This document shows positions 1 through 6,241 of a DNA stretch of 9,602 nt, piece by piece (the stretch's first letter is position 1; each line of letters begins with the position of its first letter). A program made the position numbers and the translations under genes. Below the pieces are notes generated by a model. That model searched no databases. It saw only the letters and a list, made by a program, of their open reading frames with translations, and had not been told where the DNA came from. Source of the DNA: an uncultured bacterium (GTDB lineage: Bacteria > Bdellovibrionota_C > UBA2361 > CAKMMH01); NCBI GenBank assembly GCA_927798255.1, contig CAKMMH010000057.1, positions 1-9,602 of the forward strand, given 5' to 3'.

Positions 1-798
1 ACATATTCTTTTAACAGACATTGCGATTCCATAATATGTAGCTTTTTTCTTATTTATAATTTCATAAGCACTATTTTTTACATTATCTGCAATTTTTTTC
101 ATAGATTCATCATGATTAAAATATCCTCTCATTTCACAAAATTTATTAATAGGAACCCCAGAGACATTGACACTTGACCAAGCAGGAAACTCAGAATCAC
201 CATGTTCTCCAATAATAAATGCGTGAACATTTCTTGCATCAACATTTAAATGATTTCCAAGCTCATATTTTAATCTTGCACTATCTAACACTGTTCCTGA
301 TCCAAAAACTTTATTTTGAGGAAGCCCTGATAATTTTAAAGCAACAGTTGTTAAAATATCTACAGGATTTGCAACAATTAATAAAACACCTGTAAAATTT
401 CTTTTTTTAATTTCAGGAATTATGCTTTTAAAAATTGAAATATTTTTCTTAACCAAATCTAATCTTGTTTCATTTGGTTTTTGATTTGCGCCTGCCGTAA
501 TTATAATAATTGAAGCATTTCTTATATCGTCATACGTTCCAGCATAAATATTTATAGGTTTTGAAAAAGTAACTCCATGACTAATATCAAGAGCTTCCCC
601 CTCTGCTCTTTCTTTATCAGCATCAATAAGAACCATCTCTGAAAAAAGCCCAGATTGCATAAGACTAAACGCAGATGCAGCTCCTACAAAACCTGTTCCT
701 ATAATTACGACCTTTCTAACATTTGTATAATTTAAATATTTTTGTTCCATAAGAGGTATTATATTTGATAATAAAATTTTTTTAAAGCCCCAAATCAT
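1..798 (-). CDS. ldh: L-lactate dehydrogenase, 3' end outside window
   Basis: Cytoplasmic NAD-dependent L-lactate dehydrogenase, which reduces pyruvate to lactate and regenerates NAD+ in fermentation. I translated 266 residues with no stop; about 50 C-terminal residues should lie beyond the left edge. Visible features are the Rossmann motif GTGFVG (34-39), the specificity loop NQKPNETR with Gln106 and Arg112, NPVDILT, LDSAR with Asp172 and Arg175, and IGEHGDSE with the catalytic His199. The Gln in the loop and the overall pattern favour lactate over malate dehydrogenase, which would carry Arg there. The start at 798 is chosen because AGGTGAT lies just upstream of it. A second ATG at 750 would give the more usual N-terminus but has no ribosome binding site. 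The gene therefore seems to carry an extra 16-residue head. It is transcribed away from the gene debris at 888-1658. Confidence 0.95.
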   Translation of the reverse strand, partial: MIWGFKKILLSNIIPLMEQKYLNYTNVRKVVIIGTGFVGAASAFSLMQSGLFSEMVLIDADKERAEGEALDISHGVTFSKPINIYAGTYDDIRNASIIIITAGANQKPNETRLDLVKKNISIFKSIIPEIKKRNFTGVLLIVANPVDILTTVALKLSGLPQNKVFGSGTVLDSARLKYELGNHLNVDARNVHAFIIGEHGDSEFPAWSSVNVSGVPINKFCEMRGYFNHDESMKKIADNVKNSAYEIINKKKATYYGIAMSVKRIC

Positions 799-837
799 CT
801 AATCACCTAATTTTGTTATAATCTTTAATATAAACTT

Positions 838-867
838 ATAATATCCGTTTCATTATTTTAACTTCAA
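838..867 (-). promoter_or_regulatory. Probable sigma70-type promoter of the lactate dehydrogenase gene
   Basis: On the minus strand TTGAAG (867-862) is followed after 18 bp by TATTAT (843-838), giving a start near 831 and a leader of about 30 bases that contains AGGTGAT. The -35 box matches the consensus at four of six positions and the -10 at five of six. The surroundings are so A+T-rich that chance matches are likely. Confidence 0.35.
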
Positions 868-887
868 AATATAATACAAATTCAACT

Positions 888-1066
888 ATGAAAGGATACT
901 TGAAGAATAAAGGATTTTTTGCAAAATACATTAAAAAAAATGGTATATGGGACTAATAATTATTGTAGTAATCATACTTTTTATAATTGCAAACACCTCT
1001 CATGGTAAAAAGGAAACTATTTCTTTTAATTCACCAAACAATACAGATAAAATTTTCTTTCAGTAA
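888..1066 (+). pseudogene. Frameshifted N-terminal remnant of a single-pass membrane protein
   Basis: A reading frame opens at ATG 888 (or TTG 900, preceded by AAAGGA) and encodes a basic head ending KKNGIW before hitting TAA at 954. The frame two bases on, from 953, continues as a strongly hydrophobic stretch (LIIIVVIILFIIA) and then a polar tail, NTSHGKKETISF, up to TAA at 1064. Restoring one G in the GGGA at 949-952 joins the two into a continuous lysine-rich head, one membrane helix and a hydrophilic segment. This is the layout of the first 55 or so residues of a one-pass membrane-anchored protein; FtsH-like proteins start this way, but nothing specific supports that name. The remainder of the protein is absent. 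It is best read as a decayed gene start brought next to the ATPase remnant by deletion. The family is not recognised. Confidence 0.45.
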
Positions 1067-1141
1067 ATTTCAGGTTCATTCTATTATACATCATCTAAAA
1101 ATTCTTCTCTCCTATTTGTCATAAATAAAAAATTTTCTTAC

Positions 1142-1658
1142 ATTTTTGCAAGCGAGCTCATCAACCGATTCAAGATCAAACTACAATAATTTAAATATAA
1201 AAGAAAAAATATCATTTCAAAGTTCCTGTGAATATATAGAATTTATTTTAGGAGGTACAACAAGATTTCTTGAAGATGAAATTAAAGGTCTCTATAGTTA
1301 TGAAGCGTTAAAACAAAGACTTATAGGAAATCCATTTGCAGTATATGAAAAAAAGGACTTATCTAGACCTGTGATATTATTAGAAAAGTTAACAAAAGAA
1401 GAACTCTTCCAATTATTTAAAAATATTAGAAATGTTTTTGCAGAATATGACGAAACAAAATATTTAGTAACTAATAATGAAATAGAGAAATTTATGCAAT
1501 ATTTATTTAATAGATTTGGAGCAAATTCTTTTCTTACTCCAAGAGAGTCAATAAGACAATTTATTGGATTATTAACTCAAATTCAAAATAATCCAAATAT
1601 TAAATTTAATACTAATAAAATCCTATATTTCGAAATTTCTAGACTTAGATGGAACTAA
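1142..1658 (+). pseudogene. C-terminal remnant of a DUF2791 (BREX-type) P-loop ATPase
   Basis: The frame open from 1125 to 1658 has no ATG near its beginning. Its first usable codon is TTG 1146, which lacks a ribosome binding site, and a TAA lies in frame at 1122. From TTG the product is 170 residues. Counting from there, GTTRFLEDEIKGLYSYEALKQ (about 37-57), PVILLEKLTKEEL and LTPRESIRQFIGLL resemble, from memory, the C-terminal part of DUF2791-family ATPases (the group that includes BREX-associated BrxD-like proteins). In the neighbouring frame, bases 1142-1177 read IFASELINRFKI, close to the Walker B region of the same family (acidic pair, then LVNLYKI), with the expected Asp changed to Ser. 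Walker A and the N-terminal half are missing, and the two frames overlap where the intact gene would need extra bases. The gene has therefore lost its start, shifted frame and suffered a deletion. The family call rests on recalled motifs. Confidence 0.6.
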
Positions 1659-1680
1659 AAAATTTATAAATTCTCTTTGA

Positions 1681-2340
1681 CTAGAAATACTCTTTCTTAA
1701 GATACGCTATAACTTCCTTAAGCGAATCAAAAACTTCATATCCTGTTTTTAATAAAGTATCTTTATGCTGGTCGCCTCTTGCAACAAGAAGGCAATTAAT
1801 ACCTAAAGCTTTTGCAACCTCAGAATCATGCGCCGTATCCCCTATCATTAAGACCTCATTATTTTTATAATTAGTTGAATTAAGCCAAATACGTGCATTA
1901 TCAACCTTACTTCCTGCATTCATATCTTTTAATCCGCGAACATCATCAAAATAATCATATATACCAAATTTTTTAACACTATTTACTAACATATTTTGCT
2001 CAAGAGCAGATAAAATTGAAAGCGTAACATTATTACTTTTTAAAAATTCTAATATTTCTTTAACATCTGAAAATAAACTTAATTTATCAAGATCTTTCAT
2101 ATATCTTTCATGATACACCGCTGCAAGTTTAGAATAATCAAATTTAGTATCATCAAACCCATGCTGAACATAAAAATCTTTCACAGGATAAATTAACTCT
2201 TTTTTGTATTCATCAAAACTAATAGAACCCATTCCATGCTCAATAAAAGCTTTTGCACAAAGTTCATAAGAAATTTTTGCAGCATCTAAAAGTGTTCCAT
2301 TCCAATCAAAAATTATATGTTTATAAAAAACTTTTCTCAT
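1681..2340 (-). CDS. HAD-superfamily hydrolase, phosphoglycolate phosphatase-like
   Basis: Soluble 219-residue enzyme of the haloacid dehalogenase superfamily, most like the Gph/HAD_2 group of small-molecule phosphatases with an alpha-helical cap between motifs I and II. The core motifs are all visible: motif I FDWNGTLLD with nucleophile Asp12, motif II Ser111 in LSILSAL, motif III Lys145 in GSKVDN, and motif IV GDTAHD with Asp168 and Asp172. Asn14 stands where most HAD phosphatases have the acid/base Asp (DxD). Length and layout are normal for the family. The ATG at 2340 is preceded by AGGAT at reasonable spacing. It converges with the ATPase remnant (22 bp apart) and is separated by 64 bp from the upstream flavoprotein gene, so co-transcription with it is possible. 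The substrate cannot be named from the sequence. Confidence 0.88.
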   Translation of the reverse strand: MRKVFYKHIIFDWNGTLLDAAKISYELCAKAFIEHGMGSISFDEYKKELIYPVKDFYVQHGFDDTKFDYSKLAAVYHERYMKDLDKLSLFSDVKEILEFLKSNNVTLSILSALEQNMLVNSVKKFGIYDYFDDVRGLKDMNAGSKVDNARIWLNSTNYKNNEVLMIGDTAHDSEVAKALGINCLLVARGDQHKDTLLKTGYEVFDSLKEVIAYLKKEYF

Positions 2341-2404
2341 AATAGTATCCTGTTAATTTTTAAAATTAAGTTTTAAAATTCAAACACTTTAAATAAAACT
2401 ACTC

Positions 2405-3025
2405 CTATCTTATAAAATTAGTAAAAATAAATTCTTCTTTTTTAGGCATAGGAACGCCCGCGTTTTTTCCAGCTTCTATGTTTTTTAAAAGCCAAGCCAT
2501 ATTTCTTGCAAGTATTCGCATATTTTGCATCCCCTCGATATCTTTTACTACTTCTTCAGGGGTACAGCCATGAACCATATTCCAATAACGACCAGGGACA
2601 ATTGGCATTTGAGTTATTAAAAAATATTTGTTTAACTCGTCAAGCGCTGCCGTAGTTCCCGCGCGTCTTGCACTAACAATTGAAGCTCCTAGTTTATGAG
2701 TAAATTCTTTTGAGCCTGAAAAAAACACTCTATCTAAAAATGATTTTACTGATCCACTAATTGCTGCATAATGCACAGGACTTCCAAATACAAACCCATC
2801 TGCACTTTCTGCAAGCTTTACAAATTCATTTACCTTATCATCTATTACGCACTTTCCAATTTTTCTACACGCCCCGCAACCTCTGCATCCTGAAATTACA
2901 TCAGTTCCTAAATTAAAAATCTCTGTTTCTATTCCTTCTTCATTTAATGTATTCTCAATTTCTTTTAAAGCAGTATATGTACAACCTTCTTTATGAGGAG
3001 ACCCATTTAATAATAATACTTTCAT
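2405..3025 (-). CDS. Flavodoxin-fold NAD(P)H-dependent oxidoreductase, iron-sulfur flavoprotein type
   Basis: Soluble 206-residue protein of the NADPH-dependent FMN reductase/flavodoxin-like superfamily. The N-terminal LLLNGSPHKEGCT (4-16) is the FMN phosphate-binding loop, and FGSPVHYAAISGSVKSFLDR in the middle is the second flavin-contacting segment. Between them lies C47-x2-C50-x2-C53-x5-C59, the compact cysteine motif that holds a [4Fe-4S] cluster in archaeal and anaerobic bacterial iron-sulfur flavoproteins (Isf). That makes an electron-transfer role or reduction of oxygen or quinone-like compounds likely; the physiological partner is unknown. The start is well supported by AAAGGAG eight bases before the ATG. 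The gene lies downstream of the Y-family polymerase on the same strand, but a good -10 box in the 61-bp gap suggests its own promoter. The superfamily is certain; the Isf assignment is probable. Confidence 0.88.
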   Translation of the reverse strand: MKVLLLNGSPHKEGCTYTALKEIENTLNEEGIETEIFNLGTDVISGCRGCGACRKIGKCVIDDKVNEFVKLAESADGFVFGSPVHYAAISGSVKSFLDRVFFSGSKEFTHKLGASIVSARRAGTTAALDELNKYFLITQMPIVPGRYWNMVHGCTPEEVVKDIEGMQNMRILARNMAWLLKNIEAGKNAGVPMPKKEEFIFTNFIR

Positions 3026-3057
3026 AAAATTTTCTCCTTTAATAACAATCTTTTTTC

Positions 3058-3063
3058 ATTATA
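3058..3063 (-). promoter_or_regulatory. -10 box of the flavoprotein gene
   Basis: A perfect TATAAT reads on the minus strand at 3063-3058, placing transcription start near 3051, about 25 bases before the ATG at 3025 and upstream of the AAAGGAG ribosome binding site. No convincing -35 box is seen 17 bp further upstream. Confidence 0.4.
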
Positions 3064-3086
3064 CTATATTATTTTATAATATTACG

Positions 3087-4334
3087 CTATTTGCCTTTTG
3101 GCGCTGTTAAAAACCCTTGTTTATTTGGTGCTTTTTTATTTTCAAAGCCAAGTTTTACAACATTTTTTCCATATTTTTCCTCAAGAGCATCTATGGCTTT
3201 TCCTAAATTTTCACTTTTTATAATCTTTTTTTCATCTACAAAAAAATCTAATTGTTCATCCCCCTCGTTGCAAATATCTTCTAAAACTATTCCTACACTT
3301 CGATATAAAACATTTTTTTCATACATTAAATTTAAAAGACTAAATGCAGTATCTGTGATATCAAGTTCAAAATTTGTGGCATATTCTAACTTTGATTCTA
3401 AAAACTTACATAAAAAATCTTTTCTTTTTAGTATCACGCCTATTTTTTTACACTTACACTCTGCATACCTAAGCTTTAAACAAGCCATATGAATATGTAC
3501 TAATAATTCATTTTTTATATAATCAAGTTCTGTTGTAAACACGAGAAAAGACTGTGTATCCATTATCGATTTTGGCGGCGTGTATTCATTTGTTACTTCA
3601 TTTATAGCATTTCCTAAAAGCTCGTATTTTGTAAGTAACCCATTTTTTCCAAAATTTGCTTTTATAAAAAAATCATCTTTATTTGTAAAATCAAGTGCCG
3701 TAAAAATTCCAAGAGTTTTGCACCTCACATCAAGCCTTCGCCCTATTCCCCAAACATCAGAAACTTTTGTATCTTTTAAAGCTTTAGGAATTTTTCTCTT
3801 TCCTATTAAAACTACTCTTTCTTTTGTAGTTTTTGCTTTATATGATGCAATTTTTGCAAGCGTTTTACTTTTACTTACTCCGATACTTACAGGAATGTCT
3901 ACTTCTTTTAAAATTTTATCTTGAACAAATTTTGCAAAATCAAAATAATTTTTTTTATACACTCCCATAAGTTTTGTCACATCTAAAAACGCCTCATCTA
4001 TTGAATAAACTTCAACTTGTGGACTTAAACTTTGTAAAATCGACATTACTTCTTTTGAAATCTTTAAATAATTGTAATGATTTGCTGTAACATAAATACA
4101 TTTTGGATAGTCCCTTAACGCCATAAACACAGGTTCACCCATTTTTATTCCCATAGCCTTGGCTTCTTTAGACCTTGCAACCACGCATCCTCTCTCCCCT
4201 GTTACAACGCAAACTGGTTTTCCTTTAAGCGCGGGATTTAATTTTCGCTCGCAACTACAAAAAAATGAATCGCAATCAACAAGAGCGATATATCTTTCAT
4301 TATTTATGTATTTTTGAATATTAAAATCATTCAT
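3087..4334 (-). CDS. UmuC-like Y-family (translesion) DNA polymerase
   Basis: Error-prone DNA polymerase of the Y family, copying past lesions during the DNA-damage response; 415 residues, close to UmuC (about 420). The palm is clear: VDCDSFFCSCE with metal ligand Asp20 and steric-gate Phe25, GCVVARSKEAKAMGIKMGEP (49-68), and YSIDEAFLD with Asp113 and Glu114. IGVSKSKTLAKIASYKAK and the VWGIGRR helix-hairpin-helix segment follow, then a little-finger domain. EQLDFF at 360-365 matches the beta-clamp-binding motif in the position where UmuC carries QLNLF. The VDCxSF(F/Y)CSCE opening and clamp-motif position favour UmuC over DinB. The ATG lies three bases after the stop of the 74-residue gene and has no ribosome binding site of its own, so it is probably translationally coupled. 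Control is most likely by the divergent self-cleaving repressor. Confidence 0.93.
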   Translation of the reverse strand: MNDFNIQKYINNERYIALVDCDSFFCSCERKLNPALKGKPVCVVTGERGCVVARSKEAKAMGIKMGEPVFMALRDYPKCIYVTANHYNYLKISKEVMSILQSLSPQVEVYSIDEAFLDVTKLMGVYKKNYFDFAKFVQDKILKEVDIPVSIGVSKSKTLAKIASYKAKTTKERVVLIGKRKIPKALKDTKVSDVWGIGRRLDVRCKTLGIFTALDFTNKDDFFIKANFGKNGLLTKYELLGNAINEVTNEYTPPKSIMDTQSFLVFTTELDYIKNELLVHIHMACLKLRYAECKCKKIGVILKRKDFLCKFLESKLEYATNFELDITDTAFSLLNLMYEKNVLYRSVGIVLEDICNEGDEQLDFFVDEKKIIKSENLGKAIDALEEKYGKNVVKLGFENKKAPNKQGFLTAPKGK

Positions 4335-4337
4335 AAA

Positions 4338-4562
4338 TTATTCATAAAAGTATTTATATCTTTTATCTTTTATATCATATCGTTTTCTTAAATACTCTAT
4401 CTCAAGAAGAAGTCCTTCATTATAATGTCTTACATGCCATGCACTATAGCCAATAGCAGAAAGAATACTTGTTGTTTTAAACTTTACTGTTCTATTAGAA
4501 TTTTGCATTTTAACAAGTTTATAATATTTTTTATTAAAAAAAATTGTATTTATATATGACAT
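4338..4562 (-). CDS. Small protein of unknown function, first gene of the polymerase operon
   Basis: A 74-residue basic protein that I do not recognise. It has no signal peptide, membrane helix or cysteine motif. The central part (TTSILSAIGYSAWHVRHYNE, about 31-50) could form a compact helical unit, and the tail (EIEYLRKRYDIKDKRYKYFYE) is rich in charged and tyrosine residues. AAGAGGA lies about eight bases before the ATG. The stop codon is three bases from the polymerase start, and the polymerase has no ribosome binding site, which argues strongly that this frame is translated. Position suggests an accessory or regulator of the polymerase, comparable in location but not obviously in sequence to the small YolD-like proteins next to UvrX/YqjW polymerases in Bacillus, or the small unknown genes in streptococcal HdiR-umuC operons. 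No function is claimed. Confidence 0.7.
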   Translation of the reverse strand: MSYINTIFFNKKYYKLVKMQNSNRTVKFKTTSILSAIGYSAWHVRHYNEGLLLEIEYLRKRYDIKDKRYKYFYE

Positions 4563-4584
4563 AAAAAATTCCTCTTAAAAACCT

Positions 4585-4612
4585 ATTTTAAAATATAATA
4601 AAATATTGTAAA
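4585..4612 (-). promoter_or_regulatory. Probable promoter of the small protein-polymerase operon
   Basis: On the minus strand TTTACA (4612-4607) and TAAAAT (4590-4585), each five of six to consensus, are separated by 16 bp. Transcription would begin near 4578, about 16 bases before the ATG at 4562, leaving room for AAGAGGA. The -35 box lies inside the left arm of the perfect inverted repeat, so a protein bound there would block RNA polymerase directly. Confidence 0.55.
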
Positions 4613-4640
4613 CTATTTTTATTAATTAGTTTACAATATT
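4602..4640. promoter_or_regulatory. Perfect 14-bp inverted repeat, probable operator of the S24 repressor
   Basis: AATATTGTAAACTA at 4602-4615 is the exact reverse complement of TAGTTTACAATATT at 4627-4640, with an 11-bp A+T spacer. Arm centres are 25 bp apart, so the two arms face nearly the same side after about two and a half turns. The pair occupies the 93-bp gap between the divergent repressor and polymerase operons, with the left arm over the operon's -35 and the right arm just before the repressor's start. It could be a large dimer site or two sites bound cooperatively. The target of the 4656 repressor is inferred from position. A transcribed hairpin is less likely, since neither promoter clearly transcribes both arms. 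Confidence 0.7.
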
Positions 4641-4642
4641 AA

Positions 4643-4648
4643 TATAAA
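4643..4648 (+). promoter_or_regulatory. Possible -10 box giving a leaderless repressor transcript
   Basis: TATAAA at 4643-4648 would start transcription at about 4655-4656, on or next to the repressor ATG at 4656. No Shine-Dalgarno sequence precedes that ATG. A second candidate, TACAAT at 4632-4637, lies inside the right operator arm and would leave a leader of about ten bases, also without a ribosome binding site. Neither has a good -35 box. Confidence 0.3.
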
Positions 4649-4655
4649 TCTTTTT

Positions 4656-5312
4656 ATGCCAAAATATAAAAGTGAAAATAACACAAACATTTCTCTAACC
4701 TATTGTTTTAACGAGCTTTTAAAGCTTATCCCTTCTTTTTCAAAAACAGAGTTCGCAAAATTTTTAAACACTACTCGTCAAAACTTAGGACAACGCCTTT
4801 TAAGAAATAGCAAACTAACAGAAAATGAACGAATCTCCCTAAAAAATATCCTAATAGAAAAAAGCATACCAATAAAATTTTTAAGCACACCTTATATATT
4901 AGGAGATGTTGCATTAGTTCCTGTAAGAAGTGAAGTAGAGCTTAGTTGTGGCTCCGGGATTATTAGTAATGCAGATTTCATCTCAGACACTATAGGACTT
5001 GATGTAAATTTTATAAAGCTTTATGGCGGAAACCCTCAAAGCATTTCAGTTGTATTTGCAAAGGGAGATAGTATGAATGATATCATCTCTCAAGATGATG
5101 CACTTTTAATTGATGAGTCGAAAAACGAAATTATAAACAATAAAGTATATGCTTTTGTGTACGATGCAGAGCTTTATTGTAAAGTACTTAAAAAAACTTA
5201 CTCTTCAATTTGTGCAATTTCTTACAATAAATCTTATAAACCTTTTTTTATTGATAAAAACAAACAATTTGAAATTATTGGACAAGTCATAAGTGTGATA
5301 AAGAGAATGTAA
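4656..5312 (+). CDS. LexA/UmuD-type self-cleaving repressor (HTH plus peptidase S24)
   Basis: A 218-residue DNA-binding repressor with an autoproteolytic domain. Residues about 29-50 (SKTEFAKFLNTTRQNLGQRL) look like a phage CI-type helix-turn-helix. The C-terminal half is peptidase S24: a cleavage-site region VELSCGSG with scissile Cys98-Gly99, nucleophile Ser139 in KGDSM, and general base Lys176 in YCKVLKK. The Ser-Lys spacing of 37 equals that of LexA and UmuD, and Cys-Gly is also the UmuD cleavage pair; most phage-type repressors have Ala-Gly. Expected behaviour is binding the adjacent inverted repeat until RecA-ssDNA stimulates self-cleavage. The divergent neighbour is a UmuC-like polymerase, as in the HdiR-umuC systems of lactococci and streptococci. 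The start codon has no ribosome binding site. A prophage origin is possible, but no phage genes are nearby. Confidence 0.9.
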   Translation: MPKYKSENNTNISLTYCFNELLKLIPSFSKTEFAKFLNTTRQNLGQRLLRNSKLTENERISLKNILIEKSIPIKFLSTPYILGDVALVPVRSEVELSCGSGIISNADFISDTIGLDVNFIKLYGGNPQSISVVFAKGDSMNDIISQDDALLIDESKNEIINNKVYAFVYDAELYCKVLKKTYSSICAISYNKSYKPFFIDKNKQFEIIGQVISVIKRM

Positions 5313-5600
5313 AGCTTCTAAAAATCACAATTGTAAATTTTCATAATCTTTAACACTCTTTCTAATCTTATTTTTAGTTTTTTAAATATTTAACGCTTAG
5401 AACATGAAATTTTTAAATTTTAGGCAAGTCGTTATCAATAAATATTATCAAAGATTTTAATCGATTAACTTTTTTTAAGTCGAATACTTTTCCATAAAAA
5501 TAATTAAAATTTATATTTATCGTACTTTCAATTTTTTTATAAATAATTTATAACTTACTAAAATAATTTAAAATTTTTAAATCGGCAATTAAATAAAAAA
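5313..5600. other. A+T-rich intergenic region, nothing recognised
   Basis: These 288 bp between the repressor and the TRIC gene contain no open frame worth calling, no RNA gene and no G+C-rich hairpin terminator. They must hold the TRIC promoter, but the base composition gives many weak -10-like strings and no distinct choice. Confidence 0.5.
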
Positions 5601-6206
5601 ATGACATTTATTGACGCAATCGATTATATAGGAACCTACGCATTTGCACTTAGTGGAATAAAGCTTGCTGCCTCTAAAAAATTTGATCTTTTTGGAGCAT
5701 TTATTGCTGGTGGTATTACTGCTATTGGAGGAGGAACACTTAGAGATTTAATTTTAGATTTGCCTCCTTTTTGGATAATTGATTACAGTTATCTTTTGAT
5801 CACATTAATAGCAATGCTTTCTTATATTTTTCTTGGAAGATTTTTTCATTGCATAACAAACACGCTACCTATTTTTGATGCTATAGGACTTGCTTTTTTT
5901 ACAGTAGTTGGAATTCAAAAAAGCCTTGATACGAACATTGCTATTTGGGCAGCAATTATTATGGGAATGTTTACAGGGGCTGCCGGAGGAGTTTTAAGAG
6001 ATATATTATTAAATGATCAACCGATGATTTTTAAAGATGATATTTATGCAACTGCTTGTATAGTTGGGGGAATAGCGTTTGCAATTTTATATTCCTTAAA
6101 CATTCAAAGTTTCATAGTCCAATTAATTTCAGCAATAACCGTATTTGTTATAAGAGTACTTGCTTTAAAATATAAATGGCGATTACCTGTGATGCGAAAA
6201 TTATAA
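5601..6206 (+). CDS. TRIC/UPF0126 family membrane protein, probable cation channel
   Basis: A 201-residue integral membrane protein of the UPF0126 family, whose bacterial and archaeal members are homologues of trimeric intracellular cation (TRIC) channels. The family is an internal duplication, and both glycine-rich halves are visible: GGGTLRD at 43-49 and GGVLRD at 129-134. About seven hydrophobic segments can be seen, including those near 7-25, 30-48, 63-79, 91-107, 113-130, 147-165 and 168-185. A physiological role in the plasma membrane, probably potassium or sodium passage, follows from the family only. Length is typical. The ATG at 5601 lacks a ribosome binding site, but the family's usual N-terminus starts about here, so the start is probably right. 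The gene stands alone and converges with the tRNA cluster. Confidence 0.9.
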   Translation: MTFIDAIDYIGTYAFALSGIKLAASKKFDLFGAFIAGGITAIGGGTLRDLILDLPPFWIIDYSYLLITLIAMLSYIFLGRFFHCITNTLPIFDAIGLAFFTVVGIQKSLDTNIAIWAAIIMGMFTGAAGGVLRDILLNDQPMIFKDDIYATACIVGGIAFAILYSLNIQSFIVQLISAITVFVIRVLALKYKWRLPVMRKL

Positions 6207-6241
6207 AAGAAAGTTGACTAAAAAGAAAAAGCAGACCCAAT

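Noticed and set aside
2358..2380. Direct repeat of TTTTAAAATT upstream of the HAD gene as an operator
   Set aside because: Low-complexity A+T sequence; such repeats are expected by chance here.
3091..3924. Two plus-strand open frames of 133 and 114 codons
   Set aside because: They lie antisense inside the well-supported polymerase gene and encode compositionally biased Phe/Ser-rich strings with no family likeness.
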